From: Vanessa cardui
Lineage: Eukaryota; Arthropoda; Insecta; Lepidoptera; Nymphalidae
Assembly: GCF_905220365.1 (NCBI RefSeq)
Contig: NC_061143.1
Location: forward strand, 10,168,001 to 10,232,000
DNA: 64,000 nt
Reading direction: 5' to 3'
The notes below the pieces were generated by a model, which had not been told where the DNA came from, ran no database searches, and saw nothing but the letters and a program-made list of their open reading frames with translations. The translations under genes were made by a program, and so were the position numbers. This document shows, piece after piece, positions 47,750 to 57,252 of the stretch. The stretch's first letter is position 1. Each line of letters begins with the position of its first letter.

Positions 47750-47792
47750 AGGCGTATTATTCGATACAAGATTTGTATCGAATAATACGCCT
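47750..47792. repeat. Perfect 20-bp hairpin with 3-base loop
   Basis: Arms at 47750-47769 (AGGCGTATTATTCGATACAA) and 47773-47792 are exact inverted copies with loop GAT. A partial copy of the arm end (ATAACGCCTGTA) follows at about 47797. Confidence 0.9.
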
Positions 47793-47911
47793 GTAATAAC
47801 GCCTGTATAATGTAGATTGTAGATGATAAAAAGCCGTGGAATTAATACCTGTTGACTTCCAGGCAGGATATATTAATTTAAATAATTGTATTAACTAACA
47901 TGACTGTATTT

Positions 47912-48066
47912 TTTTAAATGTTGAAAAAGAGTAACTACTGAGTTTCTTGCTGGTTCTTCTTGGTAGAATCTACTTACCGAACCGGTGGTAGCTTCACTTA
48001 ATTTTTAAATGACAATTCAAAAGTGCTTGTAAAAGCCCACTTGAATAAAGTTTATTTTGATTTCGA
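47912..48066 (+). mobile_element. LINE 3' tail, near complete
   Basis: GAAAAAGAGTAACTACTGAG, GAACCGGTGGTAGCTTCACT and GAATAAAGTTTATTTTGATT. It is directly followed by another repeat family at 48063. Confidence 0.7.
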
Positions 48067-48176
48067 TTTCAAGTTTGCGTCACACCAAATTTCATCAAAT
48101 TCGATTCATTAGTTTAGTCGTGAAAGAGCGACAGACAGACAAAGTTACTTTAACATTTATAATATTGGTATAGATT
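48063..48176 (-). repeat. Dispersed repeat R fragment
   Basis: TCAAGTTTGCGTCACACCAA and GTCGTGAAAGAGCGACAGAC, then ACATTTATAATATTGGTATA. It abuts the LINE tail ending at 48066. Confidence 0.5.
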
Positions 48177-49160
48177 ATGATTATCATGTTACTAATTCGA
48201 AAAACAAATTTTAATATACGTATAAAAAATATTTCACATGATTATAATATATTATTAATATTTATATACAATGTTTTTGTTATTAAATACAGCATGTATA
48301 ACGCATTTGGAGAAAATCGCATGAGTTTAACATTTTCCCATTTTCATTTATTTGAACATTATTACCTTCCAAATTTGATAGCATAATTTCAATAATTATT
48401 TGCCAATGGCACACAATTATAAAAACAGACTACACACATGTGTGTGTTGTGACCATATATATGCACACATGCATACAATATTCACAATGCGGGTCATTAG
48501 CGTAGCATCATTGTAATAGGAGATGGTCACTATCGCGTGCGAAACTATTCATTTAATTGATGACAACAACCACATGACGTATAACTTTTGATGTATCACT
48601 AACATTCAGTTGAAGTAATCATTTCAAAATTTTTAATGAAGTTTACAGTCTTAAATCATTGGTAATAAATGAGTGTAGTTAATTTTTTTTTTGGGTATTT
48701 TTCGGCTTTATGTTTGCTGACTTTTCCATATCATGAGAGTGTTTTAAAGTTTAGGGTAAAAAGTTATACATGAAATGTAATTGAAAGTAAATGTGCTAGA
48801 TTAAGTAAATTATATTTATAATTACTAAAAAAAGAATATGAGGAAACGTCGTCGAGTAACATTGGTAAAAAAAATGATCAGGCGCATTCAGTATACATAT
48901 TAATGTTGATAGGTAATTCATTTTTCTCTTTTCATATTCATGATTAAAGAACTATGTTATAATCTTTGTATATAATTAGATACAAAGAGAAACGATTAAT
49001 GTATTTTCATTATGACCTGCATAAGAAATATTTAATAAAATTTAAGGTAATCGCAATCTTTTCAGTAATGTAATGTTAGATGAAACTAAAAATATTTGTG
49101 TACTTTTTCCTATTATTTAGCTTTTAATAAATTCCTGTTATGGAGTAAATTAAAAAATGC
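48177..49160. other. No gene seen
   Basis: AT-rich. The 69-codon ORF at 48177-48386 is Ile/Phe/Asn-rich as expected for AT-rich non-coding DNA. Confidence 0.5.
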
Positions 49161-49165
49161 AAAAA
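49161..49165 (-). terminator. Pol III T5 terminator of 5S copy 4
   Basis: Five Ts on the minus strand, immediately after the gene. Confidence 0.85.
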
Positions 49166-49284
49166 GGCCAACGACACGCGGTGTTCCCAGGCGGTCACCC
49201 ATCCAAGTACTGAACGCGCCCGACGTTGCTTAACTTCGGTGATCGGACGAGAACCGGTGTATTCAACGTGGTATGGACGTTGGC
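49166..49284 (-). rRNA. 5S ribosomal RNA (copy 4)
   Basis: A 119-nt gene matching the consensus of the set. The flank just past the terminator (TTTTTGCATTTTTT on the minus strand) resembles those of copies 1 and 5, which suggests that some flank is shared by descent. An A/T-rich box is present near -25. The RLE retroelement ORF begins 387 bases to the right and points away. Confidence 0.97.
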
Positions 49285-49670
49285 GAAGAAGTGGATAAAT
49301 TTTAAATTTATATATCGCTCACCACACAATTAAATGTAGTTATTATCTAACTAAATGTTGAAAATTTACATACATAAAGCAAAACTTTAGCATAATAATA
49401 AAATAAGTTAATAATAAATAAAATAACTGGCAACCAACGAATACGTCAACATGCAAAAAATTGAGCTGTCAAAGAATTATTCAAAGAAATTTATTTAAAA
49501 TAATCTAAATCTAATTTTTAAACCTAAAAAAGTAAAATACAGACAGTATATAAAATAAAACAGTAATAAAATATGCGTATATAACAGTATGAACAAATAT
49601 ATAACTACAATATGCAGAAAATCAAAATGACAGTGTCAAAACACAATAAATAATGTAAAAATCTAAGATC
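49285..49670 (+). other. Gap between 5S rRNA gene and retroelement ORF; likely 5' UTR
   Basis: About 390 bases of A/T-rich sequence separate the start of the minus-strand 5S gene from the retroelement ATG. The first tens of bases are the upstream region of that 5S gene (an A/T run at its -20 to -40). The rest probably holds the retroelement 5' UTR, but the 5' junction is not visible. Confidence 0.4.
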
Positions 49671-52600
49671 ATGTTGACAAGAGCCAGACAACAAGCGCAC
49701 AACAATCCATCCCCGGACCCGCCGCTCAGCTCCGCCTCGCAGGCACAGGACCCCGCACAAGGAAGTAGTCTGGTGTCTGCAGCTGCGTCGAGCTCGAGCG
49801 ACGAGTACTTCTCCCCGCCGACGTCGCCAACACCTGTACGTCGAGCGGGGAGACGCCGGCCACCGACGGGCTTGGGAGCCAGAGGCCAACCGGTCTCGAA
49901 CAGGGTCCCCGCTTCCGGTGGTGGTGTGCAGCGCATGCGATGGACACAACCCATTAATGAAAATGTCATGCGCGCATACTATGGGGCTACAAAGGGGGGA
50001 ACTAACCTCACTGCGTACCGTGTTAGGATGCTCTCTCTGTTTCAGGCGCTTGAACCAGCTGTCAACGTCTCGGCTCAACGACTGTCGGATCAGGTGCGAG
50101 TCATTCTGCGTAACAACAGGCTGAGTGACACCGTACTTGATCGGATTCGCTCGGAAACATGTAATAGCGATATCACTTCTGGCCCGTCAACGCCCGTGGT
50201 TGAGGAACCACTTCCTGCAATACCACAGGGCCCAGAACATGATGATGAGGGTGGTGGTGTCATGGCTATTACAAAAAGTAAGTACAGTGATCATTTGAGG
50301 AGCGCACTGGGGGATGCGATTGGGGAGTATCGTAACACTCCCGCTGAGCTTAGGCCACGTTTGCCACGTTTACCCATGACTAAACGGAATAGGGACCTAG
50401 TGTGCACTCTGGATTCACTGCTCGCAGATTATTTTGAGAGCAGTGAAAATCTCGAGGATACGCACTCAATTCTGTTTTGTGCGGCTGTTGCAGCATGTCG
50501 TGTAGCTGGTGTTACATTTGAAGACACCGAACGTGCTACACGACCAAAGGCTGTTGCACCGGCCTGGCAGAGCAGGATTGAGAAACGTATTAATGAGACC
50601 AGAGTGCTCATTGGAAAACTATATTGTTTTAAGGAAGGGAATACGCGTCCACGTGTAATGCGTTTCGTGGGGCGGGCGTTCTTGGGAACTGGTATCAGTC
50701 CGCAAGAATATCCATCCCATGTCGTGGAGCGTATTGACTTCCTAAAACAAAAAGTTTATGCATGGGCAAGCCGCATCCGTCGGTACAGGCGGCGAGTGGA
50801 CCGTTATCACTTGAATCGCAAATTCCAGAGCGATCAAAGGTGGGTGTACAGAACGTGGGAGCGACTCGACCAGGATGTGAGCGATGGGTGCCGCCCAGAT
50901 GATGATGCCACGAATACATTTTGGCGCAACATCTGGTCGGTGCCCGTCGACCACATTGAAGGTGATTGGATGCTGGAGGTCAGGCAAGCGTGCGAGCCTT
51001 TGGAAGTGATAGGAAAAATTTCCATTGCTTCTGAAGATGTAGCTGCTGCAGTTCGATCCGTTGCCAACTGGAAGTCTCCGGGACCGGACGGGCTGCATAA
51101 CTTCTGGCTAAAATGGCTACGCAGCTCGCATGAATGCTTGGCATCCCAGTTCCAGTCAGCTCTAGAGTCTGGGTCGCTACCACAGTTCCTTACCACCGGA
51201 GTCACCCACCTGCTCCATAAGTCAGGTAGTGCAACGGATCCTAAAAATTATAGACCGATTACTTGTTTACCGACGGTCTATAAGCTCCTTACCGCCATTC
51301 TGAGAGATAAGATTAATAGTCACATACAGAATAATAGTATTTTGTCTGTCTCTCAGAATGGATGTAGGGGTGGATCACGAGGCACTAAGGAGCTACTCCT
51401 CATTGATATGACCATTAGCCAACAGGTTCGTCGTTCTCGAAAGAGTCTGTCGACATGCTGGATAGATTACAAGAAGGCCTATGATTCCGTGCCGCATACA
51501 TGGCTCTTGAGGGTGCTGGAGTTGTATAAATTAGATACAACTCTATGCAGTTTCTTGAGATCATGTATGGGGCAATGGCGGACAGTCCTTCGCTATCCAG
51601 GATGCCGAACGATTCATGGTAATGACGAACCGATAAGGATTGAGCGGGGAATATTCCAGGGCGATAGTTTGAGTCCATTGTGGTTTTGTTTAGCCTTGAA
51701 CCCCCTAAGTACTCTCTTGGAGAGTTCAAGGCTAGGCTATCGTTTGCGGAGAGGAGGTAAAGTAATATCCCACCTACTTTACATGGATGACTTAAAGCTC
51801 TTTGCACCTTCAGATTCACAACTAATGGAGTTACTAAAGGTAACAGAAACTTTTAGTAATTCTATTAGAATGGAATTTGGAGTTGACAAATGCGCGGTTA
51901 TGCATGTAAAGCGAGGAGAGATTATGGAATCTGACGGATTACAACTTTCAGATTCCATAAACTTTAAGTTACTGTCCGCAAACGAATCATACAAATACTT
52001 GGGTATGTCGGAAGCGTTAGGCATCAATGTGACCGACATGAAACAATCATTGCAGGAGCGTTTCTTTGGTCGCCTGAAAAAGGTACTCAAAAGTCTTTTA
52101 TCAGGTGGCAATAAGGTTCGCGCCTTCAATGGTTGGGTCATGCCGGTCTTGATGTACTCTTTCGGCATACTCAAGTGGACTCAAAAAGAACTAGACGCCT
52201 TGGATAGGAAAGTCCGTGTCCTGCTGACTGCATATCGAATGCATCATCCTCGGTCTTCGGTGATGAGATTGTACATCCCACGGAGATGTGGTGGCCGTGG
52301 CTTTTTAAATGCCAAGACCCTACATAACCGTGAGGTATACAAACTCAGGGAGTATTTTCTCCACACTGACTTGGATATGCACCGAGATGTAGTTACAATG
52401 GACAAGGGACTAACTCCGCTCTCTTTAGGCAAAGAGAACTGGCACAAACCTGTAGTATTAAGTACTGAGAACCGCAAGGAGGTATGGAAGAGCAAGGAGT
52501 TACACGGACGCTTCTATCGGGCCCTTCATGGACCCGATGTGGACTTTATGGCGTCCGTATCTTGGCTACGGTTCGGTAACCTATTTGGTGAAACCGAAGG

Positions 52601-53264
52601 TTTTGTCTGTGCGATTATGGATGAAGTTATCATGACGAACAATTACCGGAGGTATATTGTGAGGGATGGCACGGTGGACATATGTCGGGCGTGTCACTCT
52701 CCGGGCGAATCCCTTAGACATATTATTTCCGGTTGTTCTCGTCTTGCTAACGGAGAGTATTTGCACAGACATAATCAAGTGGCCAAGATTATCCATCAAC
52801 AACTTGCACTTCGATACGGTCTTGTGGTATCAGAGGTACCATACTACAAGTATGTGCCCGACCCAGTTCTCGAGAATGGTCATATCACACTGTACTGGGA
52901 CCGATCTATAATCACTGACAGGACTGTTGTCGCCAACAAGCCTGATATAGTGGTGATAGATCGGTCAGAGCGCCGCACGATAATTGTTGACATCACCATC
53001 CCTCATGATGAGAATCTCGTGAAAGCTGAGAAGGATAAACAAATAAAATATCTTGACTTAGCTCACGAGGTTGTCGACATGTGGGATGTGGATACAGCAG
53101 TTATTGTGCCGATAGTTGTTTCAGCGAATGGCCTAATGGCCAAGAGCCTCGACCAACATCTTAAGAGACTCTCGTTAGACAGCTGGGTCAAGGGCCTGAT
53201 GCAGAAGGCAGTACTCCTCGGCACGGCGCGTATTGTGAGGAAGTTCCTCTCTTTGGAGCCCTGA
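49671..53264 (+). CDS. R2-like (RLE) non-LTR retrotransposon protein, intact ORF
   Basis: A single 1197-codon ORF encodes a reverse transcriptase plus endonuclease that would nick chromosomal DNA and copy its own RNA into the nick (target-primed reverse transcription, known for the R2 group). Residues 1-87 are Ser/Pro/Ala-rich and probably disordered. Residues 88-152 (starting MRWTQPINENVM) form a compact basic domain that may bind DNA. RT signatures run from about 466 (NWKSPGPDG) through 523 (DPKNYRP), motif A IDYKKAYDS with Asp599, motif B GIFQGDSLSP at 660-669, and YMDD at 704-707. The thumb begins near YKYLGM (774-779). A CCHC knuckle uses C1005, C1008, H1017 and C1022. The restriction-like endonuclease follows, with PD at 1091-1092, Asp1107 and a Lys-rich stretch at 1118-1126. 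The classic R2 N-terminal zinc fingers are not seen. An in-frame TAA at 49656 supports this first ATG. The ORF is clearly richer in G+C than its flanks. The clade within the RLE group is not certain. Confidence 0.93.
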   Translation: MLTRARQQAHNNPSPDPPLSSASQAQDPAQGSSLVSAAASSSSDEYFSPPTSPTPVRRAGRRRPPTGLGARGQPVSNRVPASGGGVQRMRWTQPINENVMRAYYGATKGGTNLTAYRVRMLSLFQALEPAVNVSAQRLSDQVRVILRNNRLSDTVLDRIRSETCNSDITSGPSTPVVEEPLPAIPQGPEHDDEGGGVMAITKSKYSDHLRSALGDAIGEYRNTPAELRPRLPRLPMTKRNRDLVCTLDSLLADYFESSENLEDTHSILFCAAVAACRVAGVTFEDTERATRPKAVAPAWQSRIEKRINETRVLIGKLYCFKEGNTRPRVMRFVGRAFLGTGISPQEYPSHVVERIDFLKQKVYAWASRIRRYRRRVDRYHLNRKFQSDQRWVYRTWERLDQDVSDGCRPDDDATNTFWRNIWSVPVDHIEGDWMLEVRQACEPLEVIGKISIASEDVAAAVRSVANWKSPGPDGLHNFWLKWLRSSHECLASQFQSALESGSLPQFLTTGVTHLLHKSGSATDPKNYRPITCLPTVYKLLTAILRDKINSHIQNNSILSVSQNGCRGGSRGTKELLLIDMTISQQVRRSRKSLSTCWIDYKKAYDSVPHTWLLRVLELYKLDTTLCSFLRSCMGQWRTVLRYPGCRTIHGNDEPIRIERGIFQGDSLSPLWFCLALNPLSTLLESSRLGYRLRRGGKVISHLLYMDDLKLFAPSDSQLMELLKVTETFSNSIRMEFGVDKCAVMHVKRGEIMESDGLQLSDSINFKLLSANESYKYLGMSEALGINVTDMKQSLQERFFGRLKKVLKSLLSGGNKVRAFNGWVMPVLMYSFGILKWTQKELDALDRKVRVLLTAYRMHHPRSSVMRLYIPRRCGGRGFLNAKTLHNREVYKLREYFLHTDLDMHRDVVTMDKGLTPLSLGKENWHKPVVLSTENRKEVWKSKELHGRFYRALHGPDVDFMASVSWLRFGNLFGETEGFVCAIMDEVIMTNNYRRYIVRDGTVDICRACHSPGESLRHIISGCSRLANGEYLHRHNQVAKIIHQQLALRYGLVVSEVPYYKYVPDPVLENGHITLYWDRSIITDRTVVANKPDIVVIDRSERRTIIVDITIPHDENLVKAEKDKQIKYLDLAHEVVDMWDVDTAVIVPIVVSANGLMAKSLDQHLKRLSLDSWVKGLMQKAVLLGTARIVRKFLSLEP

Positions 53265-53424
53265 CCACTGGTGGCTTAGACCCTGTTCCCGTCACTGGTT
53301 GGCCTCTGTATTTTATATTTTTAAATATATTTTATACATATGTTTGTATTTTATATTTAAAAATGTAATATAATATGAGTAAAAATAAATAAATAATAAT
53401 AAAATAAAATAATTTAAATACTAA
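53265..53424 (+). mobile_element. Probable 3' UTR and A/T-rich tail of the RLE retroelement
   Basis: After the stop codon there is a short mixed-composition stretch (to about 53310), then A/T-rich DNA that ends in imperfect AAAT/AATA runs near 53380-53418. This is where the element's 3' end is likely to lie. No clean poly-A tail or target-site duplication could be recognised, so the boundary is an estimate. Confidence 0.4.
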
Positions 53425-53460
53425 CGGTCCGTCCCGGCTTTCGTACGGACATAAGTTTCA
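53425..53460 (-). mobile_element. Helitron-like 3' end fragment
   Basis: CTAACGGTCCGTCCCGGCTT resembles the inverted 3' end of the Helitron-like family (GC-rich, normally CTAG-initial). Only this end is recognisable. It abuts the retroelement tail. Confidence 0.35.
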
Positions 53461-54166
53461 TTTTTATATTTTTACCCATTTTTTTTAACAAATTATTGAA
53501 TAATTATGTATCTATTTTTGCTTACAATCCGAATTTGTTCATCATTTTTTATGTTCTATTTTTTTACAAATTAAATTCGGAATATTTTTCAAATGAAATA
53601 ACCGATTTAAATAATTCAAAATTTACTCTATATGAATTTAAACAGACTTGAAAACAATACGATTTATTTGAATAAGCATTTAAACACAATAATATTAATA
53701 ACATGGTTTAATTTTATTTGTTATTTCTATTATCTTTTAAAATGTAAAAAGTGGTTTTGAGGCATAAAGATAATAAATAGCTGGAAATTTTAATCGTATT
53801 GGTATCGTTTTTATGATAAGCTTAAGTTAGGTTATTACTGCTACTCAGGGAAAATGTAGCTTCCTAATGGTGAAATAAATATTGAAATCGGCACAGTAGC
53901 TTTTATATTATTCATAAACACACAAAACTACATTTTTTTTCTTCATAATATTAGTACATACTTATAGAGTTAGATTTTTTTGGCTAGAATGCAATCAAGA
54001 AAATTCACGTGAATTACTTAATGGATTTGATGATTTTTTTGGATTCATTAACTACAAATAGTTCCTAAAAATTATAAATCTCCATCATATTTTTACCGAA
54101 GTTTTATTATATCTATACAATTTTCAACATTTATGTAGTATTGAAATTTAATTGTATGATAAGCGG

Positions 54167-54172
54167 TATATA
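54167..54172 (+). promoter_or_regulatory. TATA-like box of 5S copy 5
   Basis: TATATA at -30 to -25 relative to the first 5S base. Insect 5S genes are known to use such upstream boxes as well as the internal control region. The other four copies have looser A/T runs at the same place. Confidence 0.6.
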
Positions 54173-54196
54173 CACTTAAAATTTGTCAATGCATCA

Positions 54197-54315
54197 GCCA
54201 ACGTCCATACCACGTTGAATACACCGGTTCTCGTCCGATCACCGAAGTTAAGCAACGTCGGGCGCGTTCAGTACTTGGATGGGTGACCGCCTGGGAACAC
54301 CGCGTGTCGTTGGCC
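54197..54315 (+). rRNA. 5S ribosomal RNA (copy 5)
   Basis: A plus-strand 119-nt gene with the same body as copies 1, 2 and 4. It has the clearest upstream element of the set: TATATA at 54167-54172, which is -30 to -25. A T5 run follows and then GCAGTTTTTT, similar to the flanks of copies 1 and 4. It lies 932 bases past the end of the retroelement ORF. Confidence 0.97.
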
Positions 54316-54320
54316 TTTTT
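54316..54320 (+). terminator. Pol III T5 terminator of 5S copy 5
   Basis: Five Ts directly after the 5S gene. Confidence 0.85.
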
Positions 54321-54580
54321 GCAGTTTTTTAATTAATTTATACTATACCAAAAATAAGTTTATAGTTTTTTTGGGGAAAGTAAGCATTATTTTATAATTT
54401 CTTTAATATTATTATAAAGGTTGTAATCATTTCTTTTTTTAAATATTTCTGACGCTGATCTATTATTAAGTTAGGGACATTAAGTAAACGTTTCTGTATG
54501 TAAAGTCATTGTTTAAATAAATTATAACTATCTTTAATACATGATTATAAAAAGATATTATGAACAACTAACATTTATTG

Positions 54581-54813
54581 CTTTAATGTTGTCTTAAATT
54601 TTCCCGATTATTACACATTGAAATAAAAGTAGTTATAATGGATTTGAAAGTCTACCCGTGACCACGAACGCTGTAAAGTGCTCGAAACGTCGGGATATTA
54701 AAAAAATAATTCAATCATCAAAATCAAAAATCAAAATATACTTTATTCAAGTGGGCTTTTTCAAGCACTTTTAATATACGCGATTCAAATCCGTTATAAC
54801 TAGTTTTATTTCA
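54581..54813. mobile_element. Inverted-repeat MITE, core flipped and carrying a LINE tail
   Basis: Same arms as the copy at 32.1 kb, with a different 8-bp direct repeat, ATTTATTG, at 54573-54580 and 54814-54821. The core (TCTACCCGTGACCACGAACG onward) is in the opposite orientation relative to the left arm. About 60 bases of a LINE-tail repeat interrupt it at 54718-54777. Confidence 0.75.
54718..54777 (-). mobile_element. LINE 3' tail fragment with TTTGA-type end
   Basis: TCAAAATATACTTTATTCAA with CAAAAATCAAAAT repeats is the inverted 3' tip of the family also seen at 19.3 and 48.0 kb. It is inserted in the MITE core. Confidence 0.6.
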
Positions 54814-54821
54814 ATTTATTG

Positions 54822-55970
54822 ATTTATACTAAATGCGCCTGATCATTTATTTTACCAATGTTACTCGACTACGTATCTTCATATTCTATTTTTAGAAATT
54901 ATAAATATAATTTACTTAAACTAGCCACTTATTTACCTTCAATTATAACTTCTAACCTTCAAGTAGATATATTAATATTAAAATTATATTTTTGTCTAAG
55001 TATCCATGACTTATGTAAAAAAATATTATATGTGAGTATTTTTTTTAATTCAATTGAACGACTTGTTTTAATTATCTATAAAACTTGAGTGATTAATATA
55101 AAACCTCCTTGGATACGGGTAAGGTTTCAAATTCCAGTTTTAATCTTTTCTTTTAACGAACTGATGCTCGAATACCGTTAATTAATGGTGACTTAACCCT
55201 TCAACTGCAAGGCTAAATAAATCACAATACCGAAAAGGTTCTCAAACTTTTGCGTGTAACATTTTGTAATTTGCATGTTTCTGAATAATCCAACATTATA
55301 AATACTTACAAATATAATAATTATTGCTATATTTTCTGTTATTATATTACTTTTGTTAAAAAATGAGACACTATTTTATTATTTGACAATAATTTCACAT
55401 ATTCAATGTTCTATTCGTTATATTATTTAAAATTAGTAAAATGGGTATATAAGATTCTAGTTATTAATAAATATCATATGTATTTTAATAAATAAGCGAT
55501 AAGACCGCCTTTAGGCACCATGTACTTATTTTATGTTTTGTATTTCCCCTTTTTTTCCATGTGTTCTGCAATAAAGCATTTTAAATAAATAAATAAGAAG
55601 TTGTATTGACTTATTATCTTTTATTTTTAGCTCTGTTTCATAAAAATGTTTGAAACTTTGAGCATCGTTTATATACGACCCTCCATCATGCCACTGATTC
55701 ATCTTAACCCGTCACCGCTGATGGATCAAGATATTAATACCCAGTGCGTGGCGAATTTGACCAGCGTTAACCCTTTCTATGCATATTAATTGTATCAGCT
55801 CAATGCTTGGAACTTGGAGCTTTATATTTATATAATTATAATTATAAAAATGACTCGCTTTTTTCAAAGATCATAGCAACCTTTACATTTTTTTTTATTT
55901 ACTACATAGACTACAATTTAACATTAAAATAAAACAGTAATGTTCGTACTAAAAATATCTATTATCCTAT
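54822..55970. other. No gene seen
   Basis: AT-rich, no repeat recognised. The 76-codon ORF at 54858 is chance-like. Confidence 0.5.
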
Positions 55971-56055
55971 TGAGTCGAGATGTCCCAGTGGTTAGAACGT
56001 CAAAGGCAGAGGAGGCCTTTAGCCCAGCAGTGGGAATTTACAGGCTGTTGTTGTT
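55971..56055 (+). mobile_element. Mini-SINE1 (head joined to tail)
   Basis: Box A head GAGATGTCCCAGTGG and AGAACGTC are fused directly to the 3' end AGAGGAGGCCTTTAGCCC, with a GTT tail. About 220 bases of the body, including box B, are missing. Confidence 0.75.
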
Positions 56056-57155
56056 ATACCTATTATTAGGTTAATAATAATTACTTCTTATAAACTAGTA
56101 GTCATATTGAATTATAATTTTAGGTACAGGTCTGGTGTATTGTTAACTTTTTGTTTCAAAATAAGAATGTGTGACATTTAAAAAAAACAACTGAAAATCA
56201 AGTGATCAACATTACCCATCACTGTCAAAACTCAGTTTAAAATACAAAACATCTAATAACAATAGACGATGGCATGAAATTGCACCCACCCACATAGATT
56301 AATGACATCCACGACCAACAATGGAATAAGCCGTTTTTTGTACGATCCCTTTTCGATTTAACAGCAATTAAAAAGTTCTACAGAGCTTCTAAAGGGTTAA
56401 CTTCATTTGCGAATAATTGGTCTTGTTCATAGATTATAAGCGATCGTTTTGCATTTACGATCAGATGACGATAAGATTTTGACGCAATCGAATGATATAT
56501 TTAAAATTGGAATAACATGATCCAACTTTAAAATATTTAAATTTAGAACAAAACATTAAAATTGAAAGAAGAAGGTGATATGCGACTTTAGACATAGTTG
56601 ATAATAAATCATTACTCAAACACGTAAGAATAATGGCATCTTGCATTGCCAATTCTAGTTCTAAATTTAAGCTATAATGCAAACTGACTTTCAAGAAGCT
56701 TGCTCGGCGGTCCATTTATTAATAATATTCCTATATAGATATCAAAATGTAGTTTTAGTTCATTTTTAACATTTTATGAAAAATATGAAATATTTTCCCG
56801 TCAAAACTAAATGTATCAAATTGAATAAAAGACAGATTTTTGAATTAATTCTTAAAGAGTCGACAATGGGGTTTTCTTGTAATTGATTCATCACGCTTCC
56901 GGGATTCAGAAATTGTATTGCAGTTGAGGGTTAAGTCTTTGTATCTCTGAATACAATTTTCTGTAAATTGTTTGCGGGTTTTTCAGGAGTATTTCGAATT
57001 GGGGAGTAATTTAATTAGATTTGTAAAATTCAATAACGATTTATTTGATAACTTATTTAAAATACATATTTTATTTAGCTAGTAATAGTATGTATGATAT
57101 AGTATAAATTATGTTATAATTATAGGATAAATATAATAATAAAAATATACAAAAT

Positions 57156-57160
57156 AAAAA
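57156..57160 (-). terminator. Pol III T5 terminator of tRNA-Tyr
   Basis: Five Ts on the minus strand, three bases past the discriminator base. Confidence 0.75.
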
Positions 57161-57163
57161 TAC

Positions 57164-57252
57164 TCCTTCGAGCCGGATTTGAACCAGCGACCTATGGATA
57201 GCCATGTCAGTAATTCTACAGTCCACCGCTCTACCAACTGAGCTATCGAAGG
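57164..57252 (-). tRNA. tRNA-Tyr (GTA) with a 16-nt intron
   Basis: The minus strand reads CCTTCGATAGCTCAGTTGG at the 5' end. Acceptor CCTTCGA pairs with TCGAAGG and the discriminator is A. The anticodon loop CTGTAGA carries GTA (57217-57219) and is split after position 37 by a 16-nt intron at 57200-57215. The T arm has GGTTCAAATCC. The D arm has AGTTGGTAGAGC. Introns at this place are the rule for eukaryotic tRNA-Tyr and are removed by the tRNA splicing endonuclease. The gene is 89 nt with the intron. Confidence 0.95.

Noticed and set aside
50429..53000. Many ORFs of 60-134 codons on both strands inside the retroelement
   Set aside because: Shadows of the 1197-codon frame.
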